Source: an uncultured Flavobacteriales bacterium (GTDB lineage Bacteria; Bacteroidota; Bacteroidia; Flavobacteriales_D; Parvicellaceae). From it: a stretch of 64,000 nucleotides of DNA. The position numbers and the translations under genes were made by a program. A model generated the notes under the pieces. The model saw only the letters and a list, made by a program, of their open reading frames with translations, was not told the origin of the DNA and ran no database searches. The stretch spans positions 1 through 64,000 of the forward strand of contig CALSMU010000001.1 in NCBI GenBank assembly GCA_943787535.1. The letters run 5' to 3'. Shown here piece after piece: positions 1-9,600 of the stretch. Every line of letters begins with the position of its first letter. Positions within the stretch are counted from its first letter, which is position 1.

Positions 1-1737
1 AACTTTAACGGCAGCTTATATCCCTTCAGCTGCCGATACCGCTGCAGGTAGTATCACGCTTACATTAACTACTACTGGAAATGGATCATGTAATGCATAT
101 TCAGATCAAATGACTATTACTTTAACTGATATTCCGACTGTTGATGCGGGGGCTGACCAAATCATTTGTGCTGATGCTGCTAGTGCTTTTCTGGGAGGAA
201 GTGTTAATAATGCTACTGGAGGAATTTGGTCTACATCGGGAACAGGTACTTTCAATCCGAATAACACAACGTTAACAGCAGCTTACATTCCGTCTGAAGC
301 AGATACTGTGGCGGGTAGCGTTACACTTACTTTAACTACTACTGGAAATGGACTATGTAATGCATATTCAGATCAAATAACCATTACAATTACACCCGCT
401 CCGATTGCCAATGCAGGTCCAGATCAAACACTTTGTGCTGATATAACAGCTATTCCTTTAAGCGGTGAAATTACTACAGCTACGGGAGGGGTTTGGTCTA
501 CTTCAGGAACAGGTACATTCGCTCCAAATGCAAACACACTTAATGCTAGTTATATTCCTACAACAGCCGACACTATTGCTGGCAGCGTAATTTTAACGCT
601 TACTACAGCAGGTAACGGAACTTGTAATACATATGCAGATCAGATGACTATTTCATTTACTCCTGCTCCTACAGTTGATGCAGGTATTGATATTACTACC
701 TGTAAAGACATTGCATCTATTGATCTTTCAGGTGCAATTGTTACCGCAACTGGAGGTACCTGGTCTACATCGGGAACAGGTACATTTAACCCAAACAACA
801 CAACTTTAACGGCAGCTTATATCCCTTCAGCTGCCGATACCGCTGCAGGTAGTATCACGCTTACATTAACTACTACTGGAAATGGATTATGTAATGCATA
901 TTCAGATCAAATGACTATTACTTTAACTGATATTCCGACTGTTGATGCGGGGGCTGACCAAATCATTTGTGCTGATGCTGCTAGTGCTTTTCTGGGAGGA
1001 AGTGTTAATAATGCTACTGGAGGAATTTGGTCTACATCGGGAACAGGTACTTTCAATCCGAATAACACAACGTTAACAGCAGCTTACATTCCGTCTGAAG
1101 CAGATACTGTGGCGGGTAGCGTTACACTTACTTTAACTACTACTGGAAATGGACTATGTAATGCATATTCAGATCAAATAACCATTACAATTACACCCGC
1201 TCCGATTGCCAATGCAGGTCCAGATCAAACACTTTGTGCTGATATAACAGCTGTTCCTTTAAGCGGTGAAATTACTACAGCTACGGGAGGGGTTTGGTCT
1301 ACTTCAGGAACAGGTACATTCTCTCCAAATGCAAACACACTTAATGCTAGTTATATTCCTACAATAGCCGACACTATTGCTGGTAGCGTAATTTTAACGC
1401 TTACTACAGCAGGTAACGGAACTTGTAATACATATGCAGATCAGATGACTATTTCATTTACTCCTGCTCCTACAGTTGATGCAGGTATTGATATTACTAC
1501 CTGTAAAGACATTGCATCTATTGATCTTTCAGGTGCAATTGTTACCGCAACTGGAGGTACCTGGTCTACATCGGGAACAGGTACATTTAACCCAAACAAC
1601 ACAACTTTAACGGCAGCTTATGTCCCTTCAGCTGCCGATACCGCTGCAGGTAGTATCACGCTTACATTAACTACTACTGGAAATGGACTATGTAATGCAT
1701 ATTCAGATCAAATGACTATTACTTTAACTGATATTCC
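1..1737 (+). repeat. 801-bp near-perfect tandem repeat inside the adhesin gene
   Basis: Every base x from 1 to 936 has its counterpart at x+801; for example the start of the window recurs at 802 and again at 1603. The period is 801 bp, or 267 codons, made of three diverged 89-residue units. I count about six substitutions between the two full copies, four of them changing an amino acid. The match ends abruptly at 1738. The left edge is cut by the window, so further copies may lie upstream. The near identity of the 801-bp blocks against the divergence of the 267-bp subunits indicates recent block duplication or ongoing recombination. Confidence 0.95.
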
Positions 1738-4288
1738 AGTTGCATATGCTAGTTCCGATCAAATTGTATGTGCAGACATCTCCGGAATTTCATTAAACGG
1801 AGGAATTGCCATTGCTGCTGGAGGTATTTGGACAACAAATGGAACAGGAATATTTTCTCCTAGTGAAACAGCCCTGAACGCAACTTATATTCCAAGTGCT
1901 GGTGACACAGCAATTGGAAGTGCTACTCTAACCTTAACAACAACTGGAAATGGGTTGTGCCAATCATATACCGACCAAATGATGATTACTATTACTCCTG
2001 CTCCTATTTCATTTGCAGGGAATGACACATCTGTTTGTTCAACGAACCCTGTTGTCCCATTAATTGGTTCAGTAGTTACAGCAACTGGAGGCATTTGGTC
2101 AACCAATGGCTCAGGTACATTTACACCAAACAATACTGATTTAAATGCTATTTATCAAACTAGCCTGAGTGACCAAACCAACGGATCGGTTGAAATATAT
2201 CTTACCACTACAGGTAATGGATTATGTAATTCTGTTACCGACACAATGCTCTTAACGATTACGCCGACTAGTATAACGGTTTTTGTTGGAAATGACACAT
2301 TAGTTTGTGGAGATGATAGCTTAATATTAAATGCTGCTATTCAAACCGCTACTGGGGGGATATGGACTACTCTAGGAGATGGTACTTTTTCAGACTCTTC
2401 TGATTTAAATGCGAGCTACTACTTTGGAGCAAACGATACAATTGCCAACACCGTAGAGCTATACTTTACAACTACAGGAAATGGAGGATGCTTAGCACAA
2501 GTAGACTCTCTGCAAGTTGATATTCAGAATCCACTGGAACTATCAGTAATGTCTAACGATACCGCCTGTAGAAATGGAGGAGCTTTCAATATCTTTAGCA
2601 CTACTAATACTGGTCAGGGCTATTGGATTACAAATGGTGATGGTTCATTTTTACCAGACTCTAACTCATTGAATCCTCAATATTTAATGGGAAATACAGA
2701 TACTGCATCAAATAATATTACACTAACCTTCATAACTGAAAACAATGGGGTTTGTACTGCTATATCTGATAGTATAATAATTGGTTTGATTGATGCACCA
2801 GCTGTTAATTTTGGTTTCGCTGATATTTGCTTAAATGAAACTGTATTCTTTACAGATTCTAGCTCTGCTATTGGTGGCGTTACTGATTGGAGTTGGGATT
2901 TTAATGACACTATATTATCGAGCCAACAAGATACTAATGTAACATTTACTTCTTTTGGAACACAGACAGCGACGTTGGTTGTAACATCAGGTTATGGATG
3001 TATTGATTCATTAACACAAAATATAATTGTTTCTCCACTGCCAACAGCAGCGCTGACAAGTAATGCAGATTGTTATGAAGATTCGGTAGAAATGTTTGAT
3101 GCTTCAACGGTGGCAACAGGTACCATAGTTGAATGGGAATGGATGGTAGAAAATGGATTTACCGGAAACACGCAAAATGTATCTGTTATTTTCGATAGCG
3201 CAAGCGTCTATTCAACTACCTTAATTGTAACAACTGATATGGGTTGTACAGATACTATAACCGACTCCTTACAAGTTCAACCAAACCCAATAGCATCTTT
3301 CATTTCAGACTCTGTTTGTTTAAATGAACTATCAAATATGGTCGATGCTTCCACCGTAGAATTTGGTACAATTGTTACCTGGGAATGGATAATTGATGGT
3401 CTGTCTACTGATACACTTTCAGCAACGACTTACACTTTTGACTCTGACAGTCTGCAACCCGTAACCCTAGTAGTAACATCCAGCTTCGGTTGTATTGATA
3501 CAGTTACACAAGATATTATGGTTCACCCGTTACCGAATAGTGCATTTTCTTACGAAGGTTTCTGCGAAGAAGACAATGTATTATTCACAGATGAATCGAC
3601 AATTAATACCGGGCAAGTTATCGCTTGGAATTGGGATTTTGGAAACACGGAATCAAGTGTAGAACAAAATCCTTCAAATGGATTTGGGGTTGCGGGAACT
3701 TTCGATGTCACCTTAATCACTACTTCAAACTATGGTTGTGCAGATACTACTGCTCAAAATATTTCCATTAGTCCAAATCCAACAGCAGAATTTAGTATGA
3801 GTTCAAATATTACTCAAGTGCTTGATCCTATTTATTTTACCGATGAGTCCATAGACGCTTCACAATGGGAATGGGACTTTGGTGACACGATAGGTACCTC
3901 AACTGATCAAAATCCGGATTATGCTTGGAATACTTATAATCAGTATACTGTGTCACTTATTATTACAAATGATTTTGGATGTACAGATACTGTTACACAT
4001 TTAGTAACGGTTAAACAACCCCCTAAACTTCCACTTGCATTCTCTCCAAATGGAGATGGTCTCAATGATATTTTTTACGTAATAGGAGGAACATTTGTTG
4101 AATTTAGATTTGAGATATACAACAACTGGGGCAAAATGATTTTTGAATCAAATGACCCACTTATTGGGTGGGATGGAACTCACCAAGATATTGAACAACC
4201 TTTAGGAGTATATGTTTGGATTTACCATGTGGTAACTGAAGATGGAGAAGAATATTCTGAACATGGAGACGTAACGATTATTAGGTAA
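2..4288 (+). CDS. Giant repeat/PKD surface adhesin with T9SS type B sorting domain (5' partial)
   Basis: The reading frame is open from the first bases of the window, so the N-terminus and signal peptide lie upstream; 1428 residues are visible. The first part, to about base 2800, is a run of about ten units of roughly 89 residues, each with a Gly-Gly-x-Trp-[ST]-T core and two cysteines (near CAD and LCNAY). About five PKD-like domains follow (about 2800-4010, motifs such as WDFG and VTLxxTxxxGC). The C-terminus (about 4021-4285) starts at AFSPNGDGLNDIF and matches the gliding-motility-associated CHU_C / T9SS type B sorting domain. The product is therefore predicted to be exported through the T9SS and displayed on or released from the cell surface, in the manner of SprB-like adhesins. 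The stop overlaps the start of the next gene, a PorP/SprF protein, by one base. The ligand is unknown. Confidence 0.9.
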   Translation, partial: TLTAAYIPSAADTAAGSITLTLTTTGNGSCNAYSDQMTITLTDIPTVDAGADQIICADAASAFLGGSVNNATGGIWSTSGTGTFNPNNTTLTAAYIPSEADTVAGSVTLTLTTTGNGLCNAYSDQITITITPAPIANAGPDQTLCADITAIPLSGEITTATGGVWSTSGTGTFAPNANTLNASYIPTTADTIAGSVILTLTTAGNGTCNTYADQMTISFTPAPTVDAGIDITTCKDIASIDLSGAIVTATGGTWSTSGTGTFNPNNTTLTAAYIPSAADTAAGSITLTLTTTGNGLCNAYSDQMTITLTDIPTVDAGADQIICADAASAFLGGSVNNATGGIWSTSGTGTFNPNNTTLTAAYIPSEADTVAGSVTLTLTTTGNGLCNAYSDQITITITPAPIANAGPDQTLCADITAVPLSGEITTATGGVWSTSGTGTFSPNANTLNASYIPTIADTIAGSVILTLTTAGNGTCNTYADQMTISFTPAPTVDAGIDITTCKDIASIDLSGAIVTATGGTWSTSGTGTFNPNNTTLTAAYVPSAADTAAGSITLTLTTTGNGLCNAYSDQMTITLTDIPVAYASSDQIVCADISGISLNGGIAIAAGGIWTTNGTGIFSPSETALNATYIPSAGDTAIGSATLTLTTTGNGLCQSYTDQMMITITPAPISFAGNDTSVCSTNPVVPLIGSVVTATGGIWSTNGSGTFTPNNTDLNAIYQTSLSDQTNGSVEIYLTTTGNGLCNSVTDTMLLTITPTSITVFVGNDTLVCGDDSLILNAAIQTATGGIWTTLGDGTFSDSSDLNASYYFGANDTIANTVELYFTTTGNGGCLAQVDSLQVDIQNPLELSVMSNDTACRNGGAFNIFSTTNTGQGYWITNGDGSFLPDSNSLNPQYLMGNTDTASNNITLTFITENNGVCTAISDSIIIGLIDAPAVNFGFADICLNETVFFTDSSSAIGGVTDWSWDFNDTILSSQQDTNVTFTSFGTQTATLVVTSGYGCIDSLTQNIIVSPLPTAALTSNADCYEDSVEMFDASTVATGTIVEWEWMVENGFTGNTQNVSVIFDSASVYSTTLIVTTDMGCTDTITDSLQVQPNPIASFISDSVCLNELSNMVDASTVEFGTIVTWEWIIDGLSTDTLSATTYTFDSDSLQPVTLVVTSSFGCIDTVTQDIMVHPLPNSAFSYEGFCEEDNVLFTDESTINTGQVIAWNWDFGNTESSVEQNPSNGFGVAGTFDVTLITTSNYGCADTTAQNISISPNPTAEFSMSSNITQVLDPIYFTDESIDASQWEWDFGDTIGTSTDQNPDYAWNTYNQYTVSLIITNDFGCTDTVTHLVTVKQPPKLPLAFSPNGDGLNDIFYVIGGTFVEFRFEIYNNWGKMIFESNDPLIGWDGTHQDIEQPLGVYVWIYHVVTEDGEEYSEHGDVTIIR

Positions 4289-5298
4289 TGGAAAAGCTAT
4301 CTAAAATATCACTGATTAAGTTATTTACTGTACCTCTGGTATATTTTATGGCAATTTCATCGCATGCACAGGATTTTCATTTATCACAATACGAAGCTTC
4401 TCCGATGCTTATTAATCCTGCAATGACTGGAATGTTTAAAGGTGACTATAGAGCAACTTTACATTACAGAAGTCAATGGGCAAGTATAATTAGCAACCCG
4501 TTCAGAAGTACAGCCTTATCAGTCGACACCAAGATTAAAGAACTTAATGCAGGTGCATATCTACTCCATACATCTGCCGGGTCAGGTAAGTACAACACAA
4601 CTAATTTAGTTCTTTCTGGGGCATATGACTACCGCTTCGGTGGTAGCCCACACAATCATATTGCTGGAGGATTGCAATTAGGGGGTATTTTTAAAAGTAT
4701 CGATTTTAATTCTTTGACTTTTGAAGATCAATATTTAGCGGCAAATGGTGGTAGTTTTTCTAACCCAACAAGTGAAACGGGTGGAGCAACTTCGACTTTA
4801 CTTCCTGAAGTAAATTTAGGGTTTATGTATTATTATACGAATACGAAAAAAAGAATTAATCCATTTTTAGGAGCATCGGTTTTGCACCTAACACAACCCA
4901 ATGAAACGCTTCTCAATTCCTCTAGCAAGTTACCTATGAGGTTTAACATTCACCCAGGTATTAAAGTAAATCTAAATTCTAAATTCCAATTTTTAATGCA
5001 TGGAATTTTGATGAAACAGGAAAATATTAAAGAAGTTATGTTTAGCTGGATGGGGTACTATTACATGGAAAATAAAGATGCTTTTGCTACATACGGAATT
5101 ACGCGAAGAACCAATGATGACGCAGTTATTGCTCATATTGGACTAAAGTATAAGCAATTGCAGTATCGCTTAAGTTATGACGTTAACACATCTAATCTCC
5201 AATCTATTTCCAATAGCAGAGGTGGTTTTGAAATTTCTTTAATTTTTATAAGCAGTAAAATAGACCCAACACCAATAAGATCATGTCCAGATTTATAA
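4288..5298 (+). CDS. PorP/SprF-family T9SS outer-membrane protein
   Basis: 336 residues with an N-terminal signal peptide ending near SSHAQ. The start of the mature part, with SQYEASPMLINPAMTG, is the hallmark of the PorP/SprF family (membrane beta-barrels of Bacteroidota). Such proteins are known to be needed for secretion or surface attachment of type B T9SS substrates such as SprB. The ATG overlaps the adhesin stop (TAATG) and the 3' end overlaps the OmpA-family gene by 16 bases, so the three are translationally coupled. By position it is the dedicated partner of the upstream adhesin. This is the first of three PorP/SprF paralogues in the window. Confidence 0.92.
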   Translation: MEKLSKISLIKLFTVPLVYFMAISSHAQDFHLSQYEASPMLINPAMTGMFKGDYRATLHYRSQWASIISNPFRSTALSVDTKIKELNAGAYLLHTSAGSGKYNTTNLVLSGAYDYRFGGSPHNHIAGGLQLGGIFKSIDFNSLTFEDQYLAANGGSFSNPTSETGGATSTLLPEVNLGFMYYYTNTKKRINPFLGASVLHLTQPNETLLNSSSKLPMRFNIHPGIKVNLNSKFQFLMHGILMKQENIKEVMFSWMGYYYMENKDAFATYGITRRTNDDAVIAHIGLKYKQLQYRLSYDVNTSNLQSISNSRGGFEISLIFISSKIDPTPIRSCPDL

Positions 5299-7481
5299 AA
5301 AACATAGCTCTTTTGGTAGGATTTATTATGATCTCTACTTGTTCAATAGCTCAGTTATCTCTATTTGAAATGTTACGTTACGGAGATAATGCATATGAAC
5401 AAAAAAATTATGGATCTGCTGTTCATTTTTACAAGATGGTTATAGATGAAGGACTCAAGGTTGAAAGAATTTCAGCTCACCCTTATGCCTACAATAATTA
5501 TACTGGGAAAACTAAAAAAGTGGAAGGTGCTGAGTCGGATATTAATCAATTGATTGATTCAGTTAATAATATTGACTCTTTATCTAACCATTTAAATGAA
5601 ATTCCGGATAAACAAGATTTTAATGAAAATGATTTTGCAGAAAATGGCAAAATTGACAAAGACACCAACGAATTGTATGCAACGCACATGATTGCAGAAT
5701 GCTGTAGACTTATGAACGACTACTCACTAGCTGAATATTGGTACGTGCAATCACTGCAACTTAGCTGGGGAATGGAGAAAGGTACTTACCCTTTAGACAG
5801 ATATTGGTATGCTACAATCTTAATGAATAACAATAACTATAAACAAGCTGCTGATGAATTACAAACTTTTATTTTAGACAATGAGGATACCACAGCTCAA
5901 AACGCTTATTTCGTATTAAGAGCTGAGCAGTTAATTAAGAATTGTAAATATGCACAAAGCTCTCGTAGTAAAATAAAAGGAGTAACAGTTAAAAAAGGTG
6001 ACTCATTACTGAACAATGGCTCCAGCTCTTTTGCTGTTAATTATATGGACTACAACAACATAATTCTTTCATCCGCAAGAAATACAAGTATAGAAGATAA
6101 AGAAAATGACATTGACGGCTCATTATTGAGCGATATTTTCACGATGCGAAAAAATGGAGATGGTTGGGAAGACGTTCATAGTTTAATTGGAGAACCTAAT
6201 ACAAACCAACACGAAGGAGCTACCTCAGTTGGTGACGACAAAAAAACAATGTACTTTACCAGATGGTATGTGGATAATAAAAAAGAAGCAAGCATATTCG
6301 TTACAAAATGGTTTGTTGATAAATGGATGTTACCTAGGAAATTAGGTACTGCTGTTAATGTTAAGGGGTACACATCTTCGCACCCATATATTTCAAAAAA
6401 CAACAAAACACTTTTCTTCGCTTCTGATCGACCAGGTGGGCATGGAGGAATGGATATTTGGTATTGCAAAATTGATAGAAAAGGAAAAACAAGTGATCCA
6501 ATTAATCTTGGACCCAATATAAATTCGGCAGAGGATGAGATTACTCCTTTTTACCATGAGGCTACAAGCGTACTTTATTTTAGCTCTACGGGACATAAAA
6601 ACATTGGAGGGTATGACGTGTTTAAAGCAAAATATAATTTAGAAAATAATTATGCAGGTTACCCAGAGAATATGGGATACCCAATAAACTCAGCAAAAAA
6701 CGATAAGTATTTTGTTTTAAATGAATTACAAACAAATGGATTCCTTACCTCAAATAGAGGAGGATGTGAAGATTGTGATGATTCGCATTGCAACCAGATC
6801 TATACCATGGTGAAAGAAGAGAATGAATTTTTATTATCTGGTTATGTTTTGGATGCGCTAACTGATGAAGAAATTCCAAACGCTAAAATTACGATTAAAG
6901 ATGTATTAGGTGGCTTTGAAGATTATACTTTCGAAACGGATCAAAACGGTTATTATGAGATGCCACTATCACCAGAAATGCATATATTTTTGAAAGCGCA
7001 AAAAATTGAATATTTTGCAGATGCCAATGTGCAATCAACAATAGGTGTTGTTGAATCAGAGGAATACACCATTGATTTTTTCTTAAGTAAAATACCTTAT
7101 AAAGAAATAGCAATACCGGGCATATTATATGACTACGACAAGGCCACTCTTCGTCCAGAATCCATGATTGTGCTAGATAGTTTGGTTGATTTCTTATTAG
7201 TTAACAATAATCTAATTATTGAAATTAGTTCGCACACGGATGAACATGGTAGTGATTCATATAACAATAAATTGTCTCAAGAAAGGGCTCAATCAGTTGT
7301 TAACTATTTAATTGAAAATGAAATCCCAATGGAAAGATTGATAGCAAAAGGATATGGGAAAACTATTCCTATTGTAAAAAACTCCACATCTGAAGCAGAC
7401 GACCAAAAAAACAGAAGAACATCCTTTAGGATATTAGGAGAAGACTTTGAAGAAGTAACTAAAATCCAACCAAAGGAATAA
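5283..7481 (+). CDS. TPR / PD40 / carboxypeptidase-like / OmpA outer-membrane protein
   Basis: 732 residues with a signal peptide (about 1-23). Domain order: TPR-like helices (about 25-215), PD40 beta-propeller-like repeats (about 255-480, motifs such as SHPYISKNNKTLFFASDRPGG), a carboxypeptidase-regulatory-like beta-sandwich (about 515-600), and a C-terminal OmpA peptidoglycan-binding domain (about 615-725, with SSHTDEHGSDSYN and SQERAQSVVNYL). Proteins with this layout recur beside PorP/SprF and type B cargo genes (SprC/SprD-like context in Flavobacterium). It probably anchors or stabilises the adhesin apparatus at the outer membrane and cell wall. It overlaps the PorP gene by 16 bases and is the last gene of this operon. 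Confidence 0.88.
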   Translation: MSRFIKNIALLVGFIMISTCSIAQLSLFEMLRYGDNAYEQKNYGSAVHFYKMVIDEGLKVERISAHPYAYNNYTGKTKKVEGAESDINQLIDSVNNIDSLSNHLNEIPDKQDFNENDFAENGKIDKDTNELYATHMIAECCRLMNDYSLAEYWYVQSLQLSWGMEKGTYPLDRYWYATILMNNNNYKQAADELQTFILDNEDTTAQNAYFVLRAEQLIKNCKYAQSSRSKIKGVTVKKGDSLLNNGSSSFAVNYMDYNNIILSSARNTSIEDKENDIDGSLLSDIFTMRKNGDGWEDVHSLIGEPNTNQHEGATSVGDDKKTMYFTRWYVDNKKEASIFVTKWFVDKWMLPRKLGTAVNVKGYTSSHPYISKNNKTLFFASDRPGGHGGMDIWYCKIDRKGKTSDPINLGPNINSAEDEITPFYHEATSVLYFSSTGHKNIGGYDVFKAKYNLENNYAGYPENMGYPINSAKNDKYFVLNELQTNGFLTSNRGGCEDCDDSHCNQIYTMVKEENEFLLSGYVLDALTDEEIPNAKITIKDVLGGFEDYTFETDQNGYYEMPLSPEMHIFLKAQKIEYFADANVQSTIGVVESEEYTIDFFLSKIPYKEIAIPGILYDYDKATLRPESMIVLDSLVDFLLVNNNLIIEISSHTDEHGSDSYNNKLSQERAQSVVNYLIENEIPMERLIAKGYGKTIPIVKNSTSEADDQKNRRTSFRILGEDFEEVTKIQPKE

Positions 7482-7560
7482 TATTTCACCCTAGACAAAT
7501 GTGTTAACATCAATGTTGATAATTGTTTAACCTATTTTATCAATTCCATTGCAGAAGCAA

Positions 7561-7568
7561 TAACTTTG
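7561..7568 (+). promoter_or_regulatory. Bacteroidota -7 promoter element for mvaD
   Basis: TAACTTTG is a perfect match to the TAnnTTTG element of Bacteroidota sigma-ABfr promoters. It lies 13 bases before the mvaD start, so the 5' UTR would be very short. No clear -33 TTTG was found. Confidence 0.5.
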
Positions 7569-7581
7569 TTTCTTACAAAAA

Positions 7582-8652
7582 ATGATGGAGAAATTCGTAT
7601 ATATTGAAAATTCAGTAAACTTACCGGAAGGCACTGTATCTTGGGAAAGTCCATCTAATATTGCCCTGGTGAAGTACTGGGGAAAGAAGATGGAACAAAT
7701 TCCTGCCAACCCATCAATTAGCTTTACATTAAACAATTGCAAAACAACCACTACTCTCTCCTATTCCAATTCAAATAAATTATCTTTTGAAGTATATGTA
7801 GATGGAAAAAGAGAAGAAGGTTTTGAACCAAAAATAAAAACATTTTTTGAACGAATAAGTCAATATTCTTCGTTTATCAATAAATATAAATTTAGAATCG
7901 ACACTTCTAATTCATTCCCGCATAGCAGTGGAATAGCTTCCTCTGCATCTGGATTAAGCGCTTTAGCATTGTGTATTTGCTCAATCGAACAAAACATTAA
8001 TTCAGAATTTGAAGGGGATTTTTTTCTAAATAAAGCTTCTTTTTTAGCTAGATTAGGATCTGGAAGTGCTTGCCGTTCTCTATTTCCAAAAATGGCTTCC
8101 TGGGGAAAGCACAACGAGCTAAAAAATAGCTCAGACCTTATTGGTTCACCCTATGATGATATACATCCGGTGTTTACAACCTTTCAGGATACTATTCTAT
8201 TAGTTGACAAAGGCCAAAAACAAGTAAGTAGCACCGTAGGACACGGACTTATGCACCAGCACCCTTTTGCTGAAACGAGGTTTAATCAAGCAAACAGTAG
8301 TTTAAGTAAATTGAAACGCGCCTTACAAACGGGAGATTTAGTTGCATTCAACAAAATAGTGGAAACCGAAGCACTTACGCTTCACGCTATGATGATGAGT
8401 TCTGACCCTTATTTTTTGTTAGTAAGACCAAATACGATAGCAATTATTGAAAAAGTTTGGGAATTCAGAGAGGAGCATCAACTTCATTTGACTATAACTT
8501 TAGACGCAGGAGCAAATGTTCATTTACTGTATCCGGAAGCAGAAAAGCAAGCTGCAGTAGACTTCATTAAGTCTGAATTAGTTGTATTTTGCGAAAATGG
8601 AGCGTATATTTGTGATAATGTTGGTTTAGGACCAAAACAATTAAGTTTATGA
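7582..8652 (+). CDS. mvaD: Diphosphomevalonate decarboxylase
   Basis: 356 residues. It is a GHMP-superfamily enzyme that converts mevalonate 5-diphosphate to isopentenyl diphosphate in an ATP-dependent cytosolic step. Visible signatures are PSNIALVKYWGK near the N-terminus, the phosphate-binding loop PHSSGIASSASGLSAL, and TLDAGANVHLL near the C-terminus, whose Asp is the expected catalytic residue. Length is normal for the family. Two consecutive ATG codons (7582 and 7585) could start it. It overlaps the next gene by four bases (ATGA), forming an operon with mevalonate kinase and a UbiA prenyltransferase. A phosphomevalonate decarboxylase activity cannot be excluded from sequence alone. Confidence 0.9.
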   Translation: MMEKFVYIENSVNLPEGTVSWESPSNIALVKYWGKKMEQIPANPSISFTLNNCKTTTTLSYSNSNKLSFEVYVDGKREEGFEPKIKTFFERISQYSSFINKYKFRIDTSNSFPHSSGIASSASGLSALALCICSIEQNINSEFEGDFFLNKASFLARLGSGSACRSLFPKMASWGKHNELKNSSDLIGSPYDDIHPVFTTFQDTILLVDKGQKQVSSTVGHGLMHQHPFAETRFNQANSSLSKLKRALQTGDLVAFNKIVETEALTLHAMMMSSDPYFLLVRPNTIAIIEKVWEFREEHQLHLTITLDAGANVHLLYPEAEKQAAVDFIKSELVVFCENGAYICDNVGLGPKQLSL

Positions 8653-9584
8653 GTGTAATTAAAGATTCACTTTTTTACGGCAAGATTCTTCTGTTTGGAG
8701 AGTATGGCATCATTGAAGACTCAATGGGCTTATCCATCCCTTACAACAGTTACAAGGGAAGTTTTATCTTTCACTCAGACGATGAAAAGTTCTCTAAAGA
8801 CTCTAACAAAGAGTTACACAAATACCTTTCTCATTTATCTGGATTAAAAGCCGAAAATAAATTACCATGTGATTTGGATTTAGAGACTTTTAAAATTGAC
8901 ATTTCAAAAGGAATGTTGTTTGACTCAAGTATCCCGCAAGGATATGGAGTAGGAAGTTCAGGAGCTTTGGTTGCCGCTGTATACAACAAATATTGTATCA
9001 ATAAATCAGGTTCCACTAATAATTCTGATATACTTGAGTTAAAACGAATTTTTGGAGAGTTAGAAAGCTACTTTCATGGAACTAGCTCTGGGCTTGATCC
9101 TTTAATTTGTTATCTAAACCTTCCTATTTTAATTAAATCCAAAACAGAATTAGGAACGGTTGGGCTGCCTGAACAAGGTAAGAGTAAAGGAGCAATTTTT
9201 CTATTAAATACCGGACTCACAGGAAAAACACAACCTCTAGTAAATCATTTTTTAGAACGTTGCAAAGAGGATGGGTTTAGAAAGATGATAAAAAATCAAT
9301 TCAACAAATATAATGATGCTAGTATTGAAGCGTTCTTAAATAAAGACGGTAAAGGCTTGTTATCTAATGTTAAAAACTTATCTAAAATTGTCTTAGATAA
9401 CTTTAAACCAATGATTCCGAAAGCATATCAAAAAATATGGAAAGACGGATTGGATAGTAATGCATACTATTTAAAACTTTGTGGATCTGGAGGCGGAGGA
9501 TTTATTTTAGGATTTACAGAAGATCTAGATAAAGCTCGAACTAAATTAAACGATTACCAATTAGATGTAATCCATAATTTTTAG
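8649..9584 (+). CDS. mvk: Mevalonate kinase (GHMP kinase)
   Basis: 311 residues. It begins with KILLFGEYGIIEDSMGLSIP, the N-terminal GHMP kinase motif. The glycine-rich ATP loop is PQGYGVGSSGALVAA, the mid-protein motif is HGTSSGLDPLICY, and the C-terminal motif is LCGSGGGGFILGF. It is predicted to phosphorylate mevalonate. The start overlaps the mvaD stop (ATGA), which supports co-translation and the pathway assignment. No phosphomevalonate kinase gene is present in this window, so that step must be encoded elsewhere. Some flavobacterial members are annotated only as GHMP kinases, so substrate is inferred from context. Confidence 0.82.
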   Translation: MSVIKDSLFYGKILLFGEYGIIEDSMGLSIPYNSYKGSFIFHSDDEKFSKDSNKELHKYLSHLSGLKAENKLPCDLDLETFKIDISKGMLFDSSIPQGYGVGSSGALVAAVYNKYCINKSGSTNNSDILELKRIFGELESYFHGTSSGLDPLICYLNLPILIKSKTELGTVGLPEQGKSKGAIFLLNTGLTGKTQPLVNHFLERCKEDGFRKMIKNQFNKYNDASIEAFLNKDGKGLLSNVKNLSKIVLDNFKPMIPKAYQKIWKDGLDSNAYYLKLCGSGGGGFILGFTEDLDKARTKLNDYQLDVIHNF

Positions 9585-9600
9585 ACACCCTATTCTATAA

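Noticed and set aside
1..1737. Repeat array considered as a CRISPR or other non-coding satellite
   Set aside because: The period is a multiple of three, the frame stays open throughout and substitutions are mild, so it is a coding repeat.
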